64,000 nt of DNA from Brachybacterium aquaticum (GTDB taxonomy: Bacteria > Actinomycetota > Actinomycetes > Actinomycetales > Dermabacteraceae). Below are positions 1-7,794 of the stretch, piece after piece. The position numbers and the translations under genes are program-made. Below the pieces are notes generated by a model. The model had not been told where the DNA came from. It worked only from the letters and a program-made list of their open reading frames with translations, and made no database searches. Every line of letters begins with the position of its first letter. Positions within the stretch are counted from its first letter, which is position 1. The DNA lies in assembly GCF_014204755.1 (NCBI RefSeq), contig NZ_JACHLZ010000001.1, positions 2,976,001 through 3,040,000 of the forward strand. The letters run 5' to 3'.

Positions 1-1379
1 TCCGGGAGGACGCGGGCGGGGACGGTGACGTCAGGGGCGGCGACGTCAGGGGCGGCGATCTCGTGCGCGGCCGACGGGTCGAGCAGACGGGCGGCCAGGC
101 GCGGGACGACGGCGAGACCGTCCAGGTCGATGCCGCTGCGGACGGTGCGGCCGGTGACGGCACGCGCCCACCATTCGGTGATGTCCGCCGCGGTGAGCCC
201 GGCGGCCTCCTGCGTCTCCAGCGCCCCCGCGGCGGCGAGGGCCGCAGCGCGGCGGGGCTGCTCCAGGCGGCGGCGGGCGCGGGGCACGACGAGCGCGGGG
301 GTGGTGGTGTCCAGGACCTCGGCGACGGTGTTGTACCCGCCCATGCACACCACGGCCGCGGCCTCGGCGATCAGCTCGGGCACGTCGGGGGCGGAGCGGA
401 CCACGGTGGCGTGCCCGTCGGCGATCTCGTGGAGCTCCTCGAGGTCCGCGGTCGGCATCTGCGGGCCGGTGATCAGCAGGTGGCGGTGCCCGGGCGGCGG
501 CGTGGCCTGCAGGGCGAGGCGGGCGAGCTCGGCGCCGTCGGAGCCGCCGCCGAGCACGGTGAGCAGGTACGGGGGCGGCGGCGCCGGGGAGGGACGGTCG
601 CTGCGACGGGGCCGGGCGGCGGGGCGACCTGCGGAGAGGTATCCGGTGGGCTCGGCGAGGCGCGCGAGCGGTCCAGGCAGCTCCCCGGTCAGACGCGGGT
701 CGTAGACGCGGTGGTCGCCGTAGATCCACACGGCGTCCAGGAGCTTCGCGACCCCGTCGGCCCCGCCGAGCTCCTCCCACTCACCGGCGGCGACGCGCGG
801 GGTGTCCAGCACCTCGCGCAGGCCCAGCACGGTGCGGCAGCCGCGGGCGCGGAGCATCTCGAGCACGGGGCGCAGCTCGCCGTCGATGCCGAAGGGGTGG
901 CGGTCGGCGATGAACAGGTCGGGGTCCAGGGCGTCGAGGGTCGCGAGGAGGGCGGCGCTGCGCAGGTCGCGCAGGGCGGCGGGATCCATGCCGAGGCGGC
1001 GCGGGATCCAGCCCTCGGGGCCGCGGGTCAGGCCCGGCAGGATCAGCCAGTCCCAGCCCTCGGGGAGGGGGTCGCGGCCGGCGTCGGGGTGGCCGGCGAT
1101 GAGCAGGCCGCGCACAGGACCGCCGACGAGGGCGGGCAGGTGCTCGGCGAGCGCATGGGCCAGCGCCCGGTTGCGGCGCGCATGCCCGAGCCCGACGGAG
1201 TCGTGGGAGTACAGCGCGATCGTCGCGCCTGCCGCGCCGCGTGCACCTGGTGCTGCGTGCGCACCTGCGACGCCTCGCGTCCCCGCCGCGCTTTGCGGCC
1301 CCGCTGCGCTCCGCGTTCCCGCTGCGCTCCGCGTTCCCGCTGCGCTCCGCGTTCCCGCTGCGCCTCGCGTTCCGACCAT
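1..1379 (-). CDS. Predicted glycosyltransferase, MurG/GT28-like (3' end outside window)
   Basis: Reading the minus strand from ATG at 1379 gives 459 codons open to the window edge, so the C-terminus is missing. After a low-complexity start, the fold begins with TIALYSHDSVGLGHARRNRA, typical of GT-B glycosyltransferases of the MurG-like predicted family (G-x-G-H-xx-R). A second half carries a LLTVLGGGSDG strand, a SAPDVPELIAEAAAVVCMGG segment and YNTVAEVL, the usual nucleotide-sugar-binding half. The start is supported by AGGAGG 7-8 bases upstream. Residues 4-45 are an (GTRSAA)n-like repeat encoded by a tandem 18-bp DNA repeat at about 1304-1365. Substrate is unknown. The family call is fairly secure, the sugar and acceptor are not. 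Confidence 0.75.
   Translation of the reverse strand, partial: MVGTRGAAGTRSAAGTRSAAGTRSAAGPQSAAGTRGVAGAHAAPGARGAAGATIALYSHDSVGLGHARRNRALAHALAEHLPALVGGPVRGLLIAGHPDAGRDPLPEGWDWLILPGLTRGPEGWIPRRLGMDPAALRDLRSAALLATLDALDPDLFIADRHPFGIDGELRPVLEMLRARGCRTVLGLREVLDTPRVAAGEWEELGGADGVAKLLDAVWIYGDHRVYDPRLTGELPGPLARLAEPTGYLSAGRPAARPRRSDRPSPAPPPPYLLTVLGGGSDGAELARLALQATPPPGHRHLLITGPQMPTADLEELHEIADGHATVVRSAPDVPELIAEAAAVVCMGGYNTVAEVLDTTTPALVVPRARRRLEQPRRAAALAAAGALETQEAAGLTAADITEWWARAVTGRTVRSGIDLDGLAVVPRLAARLLDPSAAHEIAAPDVAAPDVTVPARVLP
1304..1365. repeat. 18-bp tandem repeat inside glycosyltransferase N-terminus
   Basis: The unit GCTGCGCTCCGCGTTCCC occurs three times in a row, with degenerate copies on either side. 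It lies in frame in the minus-strand glycosyltransferase and encodes repeated GTRSAA residues just after the start codon. A multiple of three keeps the frame if copies are gained or lost. Confidence 0.8.
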
Positions 1380-1699
1380 GTCTCGGCCCTCCTGTGCTGT
1401 GCGAACACGAGGAGCCTGACGGGCGGCGGTGAGGTGGCGATGAGCCGTCGATGAGGACGTTCTCAGAGTCGGGGAGCCCCGATCAGCCCGAGTTGCGCGC
1501 TCTCACGGTCGATGCGGGCCGCGACATCGACCGTCAGCGCGCACACGTCCGTCCCCGGCCACCACGCGCGGTGAACACATGCGGGAATTCCGCGGCCATT
1601 CCGACATGTCTCCACCGCGCGCCACCGGCTATCGCGTCCGGGGGCGCACACAACGGGCCCGCACGCCACGCGCAGCGGCGGAGAGGGGCAAGGTGACAG
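1380..1699. other. Intergenic stretch between glycosyltransferase and ugd
   Basis: No supportable gene was found here. It holds the glycosyltransferase ribosome site (about 1386-1393), an imperfect hairpin repeat at 1494-1543 that recurs near 18.7 kb, and a weak inverted repeat around 1577-1610 (ACATG..GGAAT facing ATTCC..CATGT). Short open frames in it are not convincing. Confidence 0.6.
1494..1543. repeat. Dispersed hairpin repeat, copy 1
   Basis: The left arm TGCGCGC..TCACGGTCGATG (1494-1514) faces CATCGACCGTCAGCGCGCA (1525-1543) with a two-base bulge, one mismatch and a 10-base loop. The same arms, perfectly paired, occur at 18708-18757 between xylA and xylB. Two related intergenic hairpins suggest a REP-like extragenic palindrome family. 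Confidence 0.7.
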
Positions 1700-3100
1700 T
1701 CACCTGCCCGCGATAGGCACCTGCCCGCTCGCACCCACCGGCTCCGCGGCGGGAGCCTCGTCGGCCGACGGGACCTCCCCTCGCCCGAGCGAGCGCAGCT
1801 CCCAGCCGGCGTCCCTCCACGCCACAGGATCCAGGACCGTACGGCCGTCGATCATGCGGGGCGCGGCGACGCGGGCGCGGGTGCGGACCGGGTCGAAGTC
1901 GCGGTACTCGCGCCACTCGGTCAGCAGCACCACGAGCTCGGCGCCGGCGAGAGCGGCATCGGTGTCGGGCTCGCCGTGAAGGCCCGGCACGCGCCTGGCG
2001 GCGTTGGCGAGCGCCGCGGGATCGGTGACGGTCACGTGCGCCCCGGCGGACATGAGCCGGGCGGTGACCTCGAGTGCCGGGGAGTCGCGCACGTCGTCGC
2101 TGTCGGGCTTGAACGCGGCGCCGAGCACGGTGATCCGTCGGCCGCGCAGGTCGCCGAGCATCTCGCGGGCGAGCTCCACGACGCGCTGGCGCCGGCGCTG
2201 GTTGACGGCGTCGACCTCGCGGAGGAACCCGAGGGCCTCGCCCACGCCGGCGTCCTCGGCGCTGGCGATGAAGGCGCGGATGTCCTTGGGGAGGCAGCCG
2301 CCGCCGAAGCCGACGCCGGCGCGCAGGAACTTCCTCCCGATGCGGTCGTCCATGCCGATCGCGGCGGCGACCTCGGTGACGTCCCCGCCGAGCGCCTCGC
2401 ATATCTCGGCGATCGCGTTGATGAAGGAGATCTTGGTGGCCAGGAACGCGTTGGCGGAGACCTTCACGAGCTCCGCGGTCTCCAGGCCCATGACCAGGCG
2501 CGGCGTCCCGGCCGCGAGCAGCGGCGCGTACACGGCATCCAGGAGCGCGACCTGCGCGTCGGCCGACGCGGCGCCGGGCTCGGCGACGCCGTAGACGAGC
2601 CGATCGGGGGTGAGGGTGTCCTTGACCGCGAAGCCCTCGCGCAGGAACTCGGGGTTCCACATGAGGTCGGTGCCGGGCAGGTGCGCGAGGCGACCGGCGA
2701 GGGTGCGGGCTGTACCGGCGGGGACGGTGGACTTGCCGACCACCAGGGTCGGGGCGCCGCCGCGGGTCGCGATGACACCGGCGAGGGAGGTGACGGCGGC
2801 CTCGAGGTAGGTGAGGTCGGCCCCGAAGCCGTCGGCGCGCTGCGGGGTGCCGAGGCCCAGGAAGTGCACCTCGGCATCGGCGAGCTCCGCGTAGTCGGTG
2901 GTGAAGCGGAGGCGTCCTGCCTCAAGGCCCCGCTGGAGGATCTCCTCGAAGTCGGGCTCGTGGAAGGGCGCGCGCCCGGCCTGCAGGGACACGACACGCG
3001 CGGCATCGACGTCCAGCCCGATCACGTCGTGGCCCAGCTCGGCCATCGCGGCGGCATGCACCGCGCCGAGGTATCCGACTCCTATCACCGAGATGCGCAT
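1700..3100 (-). CDS. ugd: UDP-glucose 6-dehydrogenase
   Basis: The 466-residue product oxidises UDP-glucose to UDP-glucuronate with NAD in the cytosol, feeding capsule or cell-wall polysaccharide synthesis. It opens with the Rossmann motif MRISVIGVGYLG, has the hinge lysine/asparagine segment LVKVSANAFLATKISF (K213, N217) and the catalytic cysteine C269 in GVGFGGGCLPKD; the C-terminal UDP-binding domain follows with GAAFKPDSDDVRDSP. The start at 3100 has GGGAGGAAG about 8-10 bases upstream; an open frame continues upstream to 3403 but is low-complexity. The preceding glycosyltransferase lies on the same strand, so the two may serve one glycan pathway, with a 320-bp gap. Length is normal for the family. 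Confidence 0.93.
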   Translation of the reverse strand: MRISVIGVGYLGAVHAAAMAELGHDVIGLDVDAARVVSLQAGRAPFHEPDFEEILQRGLEAGRLRFTTDYAELADAEVHFLGLGTPQRADGFGADLTYLEAAVTSLAGVIATRGGAPTLVVGKSTVPAGTARTLAGRLAHLPGTDLMWNPEFLREGFAVKDTLTPDRLVYGVAEPGAASADAQVALLDAVYAPLLAAGTPRLVMGLETAELVKVSANAFLATKISFINAIAEICEALGGDVTEVAAAIGMDDRIGRKFLRAGVGFGGGCLPKDIRAFIASAEDAGVGEALGFLREVDAVNQRRRQRVVELAREMLGDLRGRRITVLGAAFKPDSDDVRDSPALEVTARLMSAGAHVTVTDPAALANAARRVPGLHGEPDTDAALAGAELVVLLTEWREYRDFDPVRTRARVAAPRMIDGRTVLDPVAWRDAGWELRSLGRGEVPSADEAPAAEPVGASGQVPIAGR

Positions 3101-3474
3101 GCGCCTGGCTTCCTCCCATGGGGCGTGTCCCCGGGGCCGACGGGCCGGACCCGGGCAATGCTCCCTCACGGTGACAGGCACGGGTGTCCTCGAGGTGTCG
3201 GCCCGGTGGAGCCCGGCGGGCGGGCGGGGGACGAGTTGCGGGGCGCGAGGAGCGGCCGACGGGGCTCGGGTGCCGGCCGACGGGGCCCGGGCCTGCCGAC
3301 GGGGCGCGGGGTCGGCCGACGGGGCGGCCGGGTCGCCCGCGGGAACGCCCCGGCCCCGCCTGCGCCGGGAGCGAAACCCTCCCCCGCCCCCTGGCCGCCC
3401 CACGCCCCGGCCCGTACAGTTTTCAATGACTTCGTCGCCGGGAGCCCCGGCATCCGTTCCCCCTGGAGGACCCC
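3101..3474. other. Divergent intergenic region with repeated GGCCGACGGG decamers
   Basis: This gap separates ugd (minus) from the FrnE-like gene (plus). It holds three exact GGCCGACGGG decamers (3254, 3275, 3314) plus a one-base variant (about 3294), and a half copy CCCGCGGGAACG near 3338 of the 16-bp palindrome family. A TACAGT -10 box at 3415-3420 could start the downstream transcript around 3427. Confidence 0.6.
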
Positions 3475-4218
3475 ATGACCCAGGCCCCGACCGATCCGAC
3501 CCAGGCCGCGCCGCTGATCACCGTGGACGTGTGGACCGACGTGGTCTGCCCCTGGTGCTACATCGGCGAGTCCCGCCTGCACGACGCGATCGAGGCCGAG
3601 GGCCTGACCGGGCAGGTCCACCTGCGCGCCCACTCCTTCGAGCTGGACCCCACCTCCCCCGTCACCCCGGACCAGGACAACATCGAGCACCTCGTGCGGG
3701 CCAAGGGCCTGGACGCCGACCAGGTGCGCCAGATGGAGTCCCAGATCAAGGAGATGGCCGCGGAGATCGGTCGCGAGTACGTCACCGACCGCCCGATGGC
3801 GAACACCCGCGGCGTGCACCGCGTGATGCAGGCGCTGTCCGAGGCGAAGGGCGCCGACGCCGCCACCGAGTTCTTCATGCAGCTCCAGCGCGGCTACTTC
3901 ACCGGCGCGCTGGATCCCTTCGATGCCGACGTGGTCGTCACCCGCGCCGTCGAGGCGGGCCTTGCCGAGGAGACCGCGCGCGCCGCCCACGAGGGCCGCT
4001 CGCACGACGACAAGGTCGACGCCGAGGTGCGCGAGGCCGCGTCGATGGGCGCCCGCGGCGTGCCGTTCTTCCTGTTCAACGACAAGTACACCGCCCCCGG
4101 CGCGCTGCCGATGGACGCCTTCCGCCAGGCCCTGCGCCAGATCGCCGACGAAGCCCGCGCCGAGCGCGGCGAGTCCGCGGGCGCGGGCGCGAAGGGCACC
4201 GAGGGCGAGCAGGCATGA
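3475..4218 (+). CDS. DsbA-family thiol oxidoreductase, FrnE type
   Basis: The 247-residue protein is a cytosolic thioredoxin-fold oxidoreductase of the FrnE branch of DsbA. The redox motif C25-P-W-C28 follows a short N-terminal tail and the strand ITVDVWTDVVCPWCYIG. The inserted helical domain is present and the cis-proline loop appears as GARGVPFFLFNDKY near residue 195-205. There is no signal peptide, so it acts in the cytoplasm on an unknown substrate; FrnE proteins are linked to oxidative-stress resistance and polyketide chemistry. Its stop overlaps the start of the next small gene (ATGA), so both are translated together. The last 25 residues are Ala/Gly/Glu-rich. Confidence 0.9.
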   Translation: MTQAPTDPTQAAPLITVDVWTDVVCPWCYIGESRLHDAIEAEGLTGQVHLRAHSFELDPTSPVTPDQDNIEHLVRAKGLDADQVRQMESQIKEMAAEIGREYVTDRPMANTRGVHRVMQALSEAKGADAATEFFMQLQRGYFTGALDPFDADVVVTRAVEAGLAEETARAAHEGRSHDDKVDAEVREAASMGARGVPFFLFNDKYTAPGALPMDAFRQALRQIADEARAERGESAGAGAKGTEGEQA

Positions 4219-4451
4219 GCGACCCGCAGGCGGTGAGCGACGCGCAGAGCAGCACCGCGGCCCCCGCGAGCCGCGCCGCCACGGAGGGGGCCCCGTCGGC
4301 CGAGCCGGCCGGTGCCCCCGCGCCCGAGGTCGACGCGGCCTCCCAGGCCGGCGAGGCGACGGCCCCACAGACCCTCTCCTCCCTCTCCTCACTGCTGGGC
4401 GGCTCCTTCGCTGGCGGCCAGGCCTGCGCGGCCGACGGCACCTGCGACTGA
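4215..4451 (+). CDS. Small Cys-tailed protein coupled to FrnE-like gene
   Basis: This 78-residue product starts on the ATGA overlap with the DsbA-family gene. The first 50 residues are Ala/Pro/Glu-rich and probably disordered. The end, SSLLGGSFAGGQACAADGTCD, carries two cysteines spaced C-x5-C. Many actinobacterial DsbA/FrnE-type proteins end in a similar GxxCGPDGC tail, so I infer that here the tail has become a separate polypeptide that may be a redox partner or metal site. No firm function can be given. Confidence 0.6.
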   Translation: MSDPQAVSDAQSSTAAPASRAATEGAPSAEPAGAPAPEVDAASQAGEATAPQTLSSLSSLLGGSFAGGQACAADGTCD

Positions 4452-4582
4452 GCAGCCCCACCTCCGCATTCACCGCAGGACCCCTTCGCCCCTCCCCCAC
4501 CGGGAGCGGGCCGAGGGGTTCCGTCGTCGGACCCCCGAAACCCTGCCCGACGTGGCCTGCCCCACTCGCCATGACTTAATGG

Positions 4583-4611
4583 TTGAAGCTTCTATCAGTT
4601 CGGCGCATGAT
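4583..4611 (+). promoter_or_regulatory. Promoter with overlapping dyad before VOC dioxygenase gene
   Basis: TTGAAG (4583-4588) and CATGAT (4606-4611) are separated by exactly 17 bases, giving a transcript start near 4618, 27 bases before the ATG at 4645. The AT-rich island stands out in G+C-rich DNA. An imperfect dyad centred on GAAGCTTC (4585-4592) overlaps the -35 box and could bind a MarR-type repressor, as in regulated catechol dioxygenase genes. The operator is inference. Confidence 0.6.
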
Positions 4612-4644
4612 GGATCCATCGCCCGCCGATCCGAAAGGCACGCC

Positions 4645-5640
4645 ATGACCGCCTCGCCCCTGACCTCCCCCGCCAGCCCCTCCGCTCCTGGCACCGCTGC
4701 GTCCTCGAGCACCGCGCCGGTCGCCGCCCGCACCGTCGACGAGCAGCACTTCACCGCGGACCTCGCGATGGACGCGGTCACCCTGCGCGTCGGCGATCTC
4801 GAGCTCATGAGCTCCTACTACGAGAACGCGCTGGCTCTGCAGCCCATCGAGGAGCAGGCCCGTGTGGGCGGCGAGGTCCACCGCGTGCTCGGCCGTGGCA
4901 ACGTGCCCTTCGTCCGCCTGATCGCGACCCCGGGCCTGCCCGGCGTCGACCCCCGCCAGGCCGGCCTGTTCCACACCGCCTTCCTCTTCGAAGACCAGGC
5001 CTCCCTCGCCGGCACCGTGCTGCGCGCCGCGCAGGATCCGCGCTCCCGCTTCGCCGGCACCGGCGACCACCTGGTCTCCGAGGCCTTCTACTTCACCGAC
5101 CCCGAGGGCAACGGCATCGAGCTGTACTGGGACCGTCCCCGCGACCAGTGGCAGTGGACCAACGGCGAGGTCGCGATGGACACCCTGTTCATCGACCCCA
5201 ACGCCTACCTCTCCCAGCACCTGACCGAGGAAGTCGCCTCGAACCCCGGCATGCGCCCGGGCATCGTCGGCCACGTGCACCTGCAGGTCGGCGACGTCGA
5301 GACCGCCCGCCGCTTCTACATCGACACCCTCGGCTTCGAGACCACCGTGGGCAGCCACCCCGGCGCGCTGTTCGCGGCGGCCGGCGGCTACCACCACCAC
5401 GTCGCGATGAACACCTGGAACAGCCGCGGCGCCGGCCCCCGCGCCGCCGCGCTGGGCCTGGCCGACGTCGCCATCACGGTCCCCGGCCGTGAGGACCTCG
5501 ACGCCCTCACCGCGCGCCTGAAGAAGGCCGGCCTCTCCTACGCCGACGAGGGCCGCTCGGTGAACGTCAACGATCCGTGGGGCACCCCGGTCACCGTCTC
5601 CCTGCCGGGCACCAGCACCGAGGAGCTCCTCGCGCGCTGA
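4645..5640 (+). CDS. VOC-family ring-cleavage (catechol 2,3-dioxygenase-like) enzyme
   Basis: The 331-residue protein has two vicinal-oxygen-chelate modules, as in CatE-type extradiol dioxygenases. Module 1 begins MDAVTLRVGDLELMSSYYEN and includes GLFHTAFLFE and FYFTDPEGNGIELYWDRP; module 2 begins GIVGHVHLQVGDVETARRFYID and ends with YADEGRSVNVNDPWG. Likely metal ligands are the His of GHVHLQV and YHHHVAMN and a Glu/Asp in the last strand. It would open a catechol or hydroquinone ring with a non-haem metal in the cytosol. The ATG at 4645 follows GAAAGG; an open frame upstream to 4312 has no domain. It stands alone with its own promoter and a strong terminator after it. The real substrate is unknown. 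Confidence 0.82.
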   Translation: MTASPLTSPASPSAPGTAASSSTAPVAARTVDEQHFTADLAMDAVTLRVGDLELMSSYYENALALQPIEEQARVGGEVHRVLGRGNVPFVRLIATPGLPGVDPRQAGLFHTAFLFEDQASLAGTVLRAAQDPRSRFAGTGDHLVSEAFYFTDPEGNGIELYWDRPRDQWQWTNGEVAMDTLFIDPNAYLSQHLTEEVASNPGMRPGIVGHVHLQVGDVETARRFYIDTLGFETTVGSHPGALFAAAGGYHHHVAMNTWNSRGAGPRAAALGLADVAITVPGREDLDALTARLKKAGLSYADEGRSVNVNDPWGTPVTVSLPGTSTEELLAR

Positions 5641-5679
5641 GCGCAGCAGGCCCTGGGGCAAGAGCCCCCGGGACGGACC

Positions 5680-5710
5680 AAGGGCGGTGAGCTGTGCTCA
5701 CCGCCCTTTC
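5680..5710 (+). terminator. Intrinsic terminator after VOC dioxygenase gene
   Basis: A perfect 13-bp stem AAGGGCGGTGAGC / GCTCACCGCCCTT encloses a three-base loop TGT and is followed by TTCT. It lies 40 bases after the stop codon at 5640 and between two convergent genes, so it may work in both directions. Confidence 0.85.
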
Positions 5711-5872
5711 TGCCGAGTCCGCTCTCCCCTGCCGACCCGGGGTCCATCAGGCCTCGACCCCGGTTCCCCGGGGGAGGCGATACAGCAACAGTAGGGCTGT
5801 CTCGCGGGCCCGGAACGGGACCTGGGTCCCGAGTTCCGGCGCACTCCCGCACCCGTTCTCACAGCCGGGCCC

Positions 5873-6352
5873 TCACAGCCGGGCGCTGATCTCCTCGGGC
5901 ACCTCGGCGTCCTCCTCCATGAGCCAGGCGCCGGAGTCGTCGGCGGCGATGCGGGTGGCACTGCCGTCGGTCGCGATCACCCACAGCACGTCGGCGTCGG
6001 TCTGCCAGAGCAGGGAGGGCAGGGCATCGCGGGTGTAGAGGAAGTCGTCGGCCCAGAAGTCTTCACCTTCGGCGTCGCGCAGCATCACGCCGACGGAGTC
6101 GCCGGCGGCATCGAGCACCGCGGAGACCTCGCCGGAGGGGGCGGGGACCTCGACGCCGAGCTCGTTGACCGGGGTGGGATCCGGGGTCTCGGGCGTCTCG
6201 GGCTCGGACTCGCCCGTGCAGCCGGCGAGCATCGCGGCGGCCGACGGGCCCAGCGTGAGCGCGGCGACGGCGAGCTCGCGGCGCGTCAGTCGCGGGCGGC
6301 CGCCGCCCGTGCTCTCGGCGCCGCCGGCGCCGCGCCTCCGGAGCCCCCTCAT
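5873..6352 (-). CDS. Secreted lipoprotein of unknown function
   Basis: The 159-residue product starts on an ATGA overlap with the M20 peptidase gene upstream, so it is the second gene of a two-gene operon. The N-terminus holds twin arginines (RPRLTRREL), a hydrophobic stretch and the lipobox LAGC, indicating a lipid-anchored protein, possibly Tat-exported. After a Pro/Glu/Thr linker comes a roughly 100-residue domain of beta-strand character with WQTDADVLWVIATDG. I do not recognise the domain. The open frame runs much further upstream but in the antisense of the peptidase. Confidence 0.75.
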   Translation of the reverse strand: MRGLRRRGAGGAESTGGGRPRLTRRELAVAALTLGPSAAAMLAGCTGESEPETPETPDPTPVNELGVEVPAPSGEVSAVLDAAGDSVGVMLRDAEGEDFWADDFLYTRDALPSLLWQTDADVLWVIATDGSATRIAADDSGAWLMEEDAEVPEEISARL

Positions 6353-7713
6353 CCCTGCGCTCCCCCGCCGGGCCCGGGAGGCGCGGCAGCCTCGTCGGCC
6401 GCGGCGATCCCCGGCGCGACGGCCTCGTCCGGCGCCGCAGCCTGCGCAAGCGCCGCAGTCTCGCCCGGCGCCGCAGCCTGCGCGAGGGCTGCGGCCTGCG
6501 CGAGGACCGCGGCGCGGGCGTCCGGGTCGGCGGCGACGTCGCGGATCACCCAGGCCATGGCGACCGCCGCATCGTCCATGAACCGGTAGCCCTCGGGCGA
6601 GGCGGCGTGGGCGGCGAACTCGCGGGTGTGCAGGGCGCCGCCGGCGCCGGTGATGCCGACGAATGGGTGCAGGCCGGGCACGCGCTGGGACACGTTGCCC
6701 ATGTCGGTGGAGGCGGCGAAGGCGCCGAGGGAGCCGGCGAGCGGCCTGCCGAGCTCGGCCATGGCCGCGTTCCAGGCCCGGCCGAGGGTCTCGTCCTGCA
6801 GGAGAGGCTCGTAGGTCGGCTCGCTCGCGACGATCTCGAGGGTGGTGCCGGTGGCGTGGGCGGCGCCCTCGAAGCAGGCGACGAGCCGCCGGCGCAGCTC
6901 CTCGAACTCCGGCAGGGTCAGCGCCCGGCACTCGAAGTCGACGACGGCCTGCTCGGGGACGATGTTGGTGACCCCGGACTGCTGCGGGACGAGCGCGAGG
7001 CGCTGGCCGTCCTTCAGGCGCTGGCGCAGCAGACCGGCGCCGACCTGGGCGATCACGGCGGCGTCGTTGGCGTTGATCCCGTCGGCCGGATTGGCGGCGG
7101 CGTGCGCGCCGCGACCGGTGAAGGTCGCGCGCCAGCGGCCGACGGCCTGACTGGTCGAACCGAGCACGTCGTAGGTGTCGGTATGCGTCGTGGGGTGGGC
7201 CATGAGGGACAGGTGCACGCCCTCGAAGACGCCGCGCTCGATGAGCAGCTGCTTGCCGCCGCCGTGCTCCTCGGCGGGGGTGCCGATGACCTGCAGGGTC
7301 ACGTCCAGCGCGTCGACGTGCTCGGCGAGCGCGAGGGCGGCACCGAGGGAGGAGCCGGCGATGAGGTTGTGGCCGCAGCCGTGGCCGATCCCGGGCAGGG
7401 CGTCGTACTCGACGCACAGCGAGGCGACCAGGGAGCCGGTGCCGAGGGTGGCGCGGAAGGCGGTGGGCAGCTCGGCGATCCCGCGCTCCACGGTGAAGCC
7501 GGCGTCCTCCAGCAGGTCGGCGCAGCGGTCGTGGGCGCGATGCTCCTCGAAGGCCGTCTCCGGGTCCGCGTGCAGGGCGCGGGAGAGGGTGTGGATCTGC
7601 TCGCGCCGGGCGGCGTAGGCCTCGGCGAACACGGCATGCGGCGCAGCGGCGGTGCTGGCGGAGGTGTCGTTGCTGGCGGGGGTGTCGTTGCTGGCGGGGG
7701 TGTCGGCGGTCAC
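6349..7713 (-). CDS. M20-family metallopeptidase / amidohydrolase
   Basis: This 454-residue protein belongs to the M20D-like amidohydrolases (AbgB, hippurate hydrolase and relatives) that cut N-acyl amino acids or small dipeptides. Visible hallmarks are the metal site CVEYDALPGIGHGCGHN, the catalytic GTPAEEHGGGK, the lid-domain segment AVGRWRATFTGRGAHAAANP and a final metal ligand H in GGALHTREFAAHA. The domain ends near residue 405; the last 50 residues are Ala/Gln/Pro repeats of low complexity. The N-terminus carries a (TPASND)2 repeat encoded by an 18-bp DNA duplication at about 7668-7705. It is probably cytosolic. The lipoprotein gene follows with a 4-bp overlap. Confidence 0.88.
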   Translation of the reverse strand: MTADTPASNDTPASNDTSASTAAAPHAVFAEAYAARREQIHTLSRALHADPETAFEEHRAHDRCADLLEDAGFTVERGIAELPTAFRATLGTGSLVASLCVEYDALPGIGHGCGHNLIAGSSLGAALALAEHVDALDVTLQVIGTPAEEHGGGKQLLIERGVFEGVHLSLMAHPTTHTDTYDVLGSTSQAVGRWRATFTGRGAHAAANPADGINANDAAVIAQVGAGLLRQRLKDGQRLALVPQQSGVTNIVPEQAVVDFECRALTLPEFEELRRRLVACFEGAAHATGTTLEIVASEPTYEPLLQDETLGRAWNAAMAELGRPLAGSLGAFAASTDMGNVSQRVPGLHPFVGITGAGGALHTREFAAHAASPEGYRFMDDAAVAMAWVIRDVAADPDARAAVLAQAAALAQAAAPGETAALAQAAAPDEAVAPGIAAADEAAAPPGPGGGAQG

Positions 7714-7794
7714 GGGGGCGATCCTCCCACGCCTTCCTCGGCGGGACCTGGCCTTTCGCCGAGAAGCGCCGTACTCCCTGCCGCGCGCTCTGCC

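Noticed and set aside
1451-1734. Small genes between the glycosyltransferase and ugd
   Set aside because: Frames on both strands only translate the hairpin repeat (ALTVD..IDRE), which recurs untranslated near 18.7 kb, and have no ribosome site.
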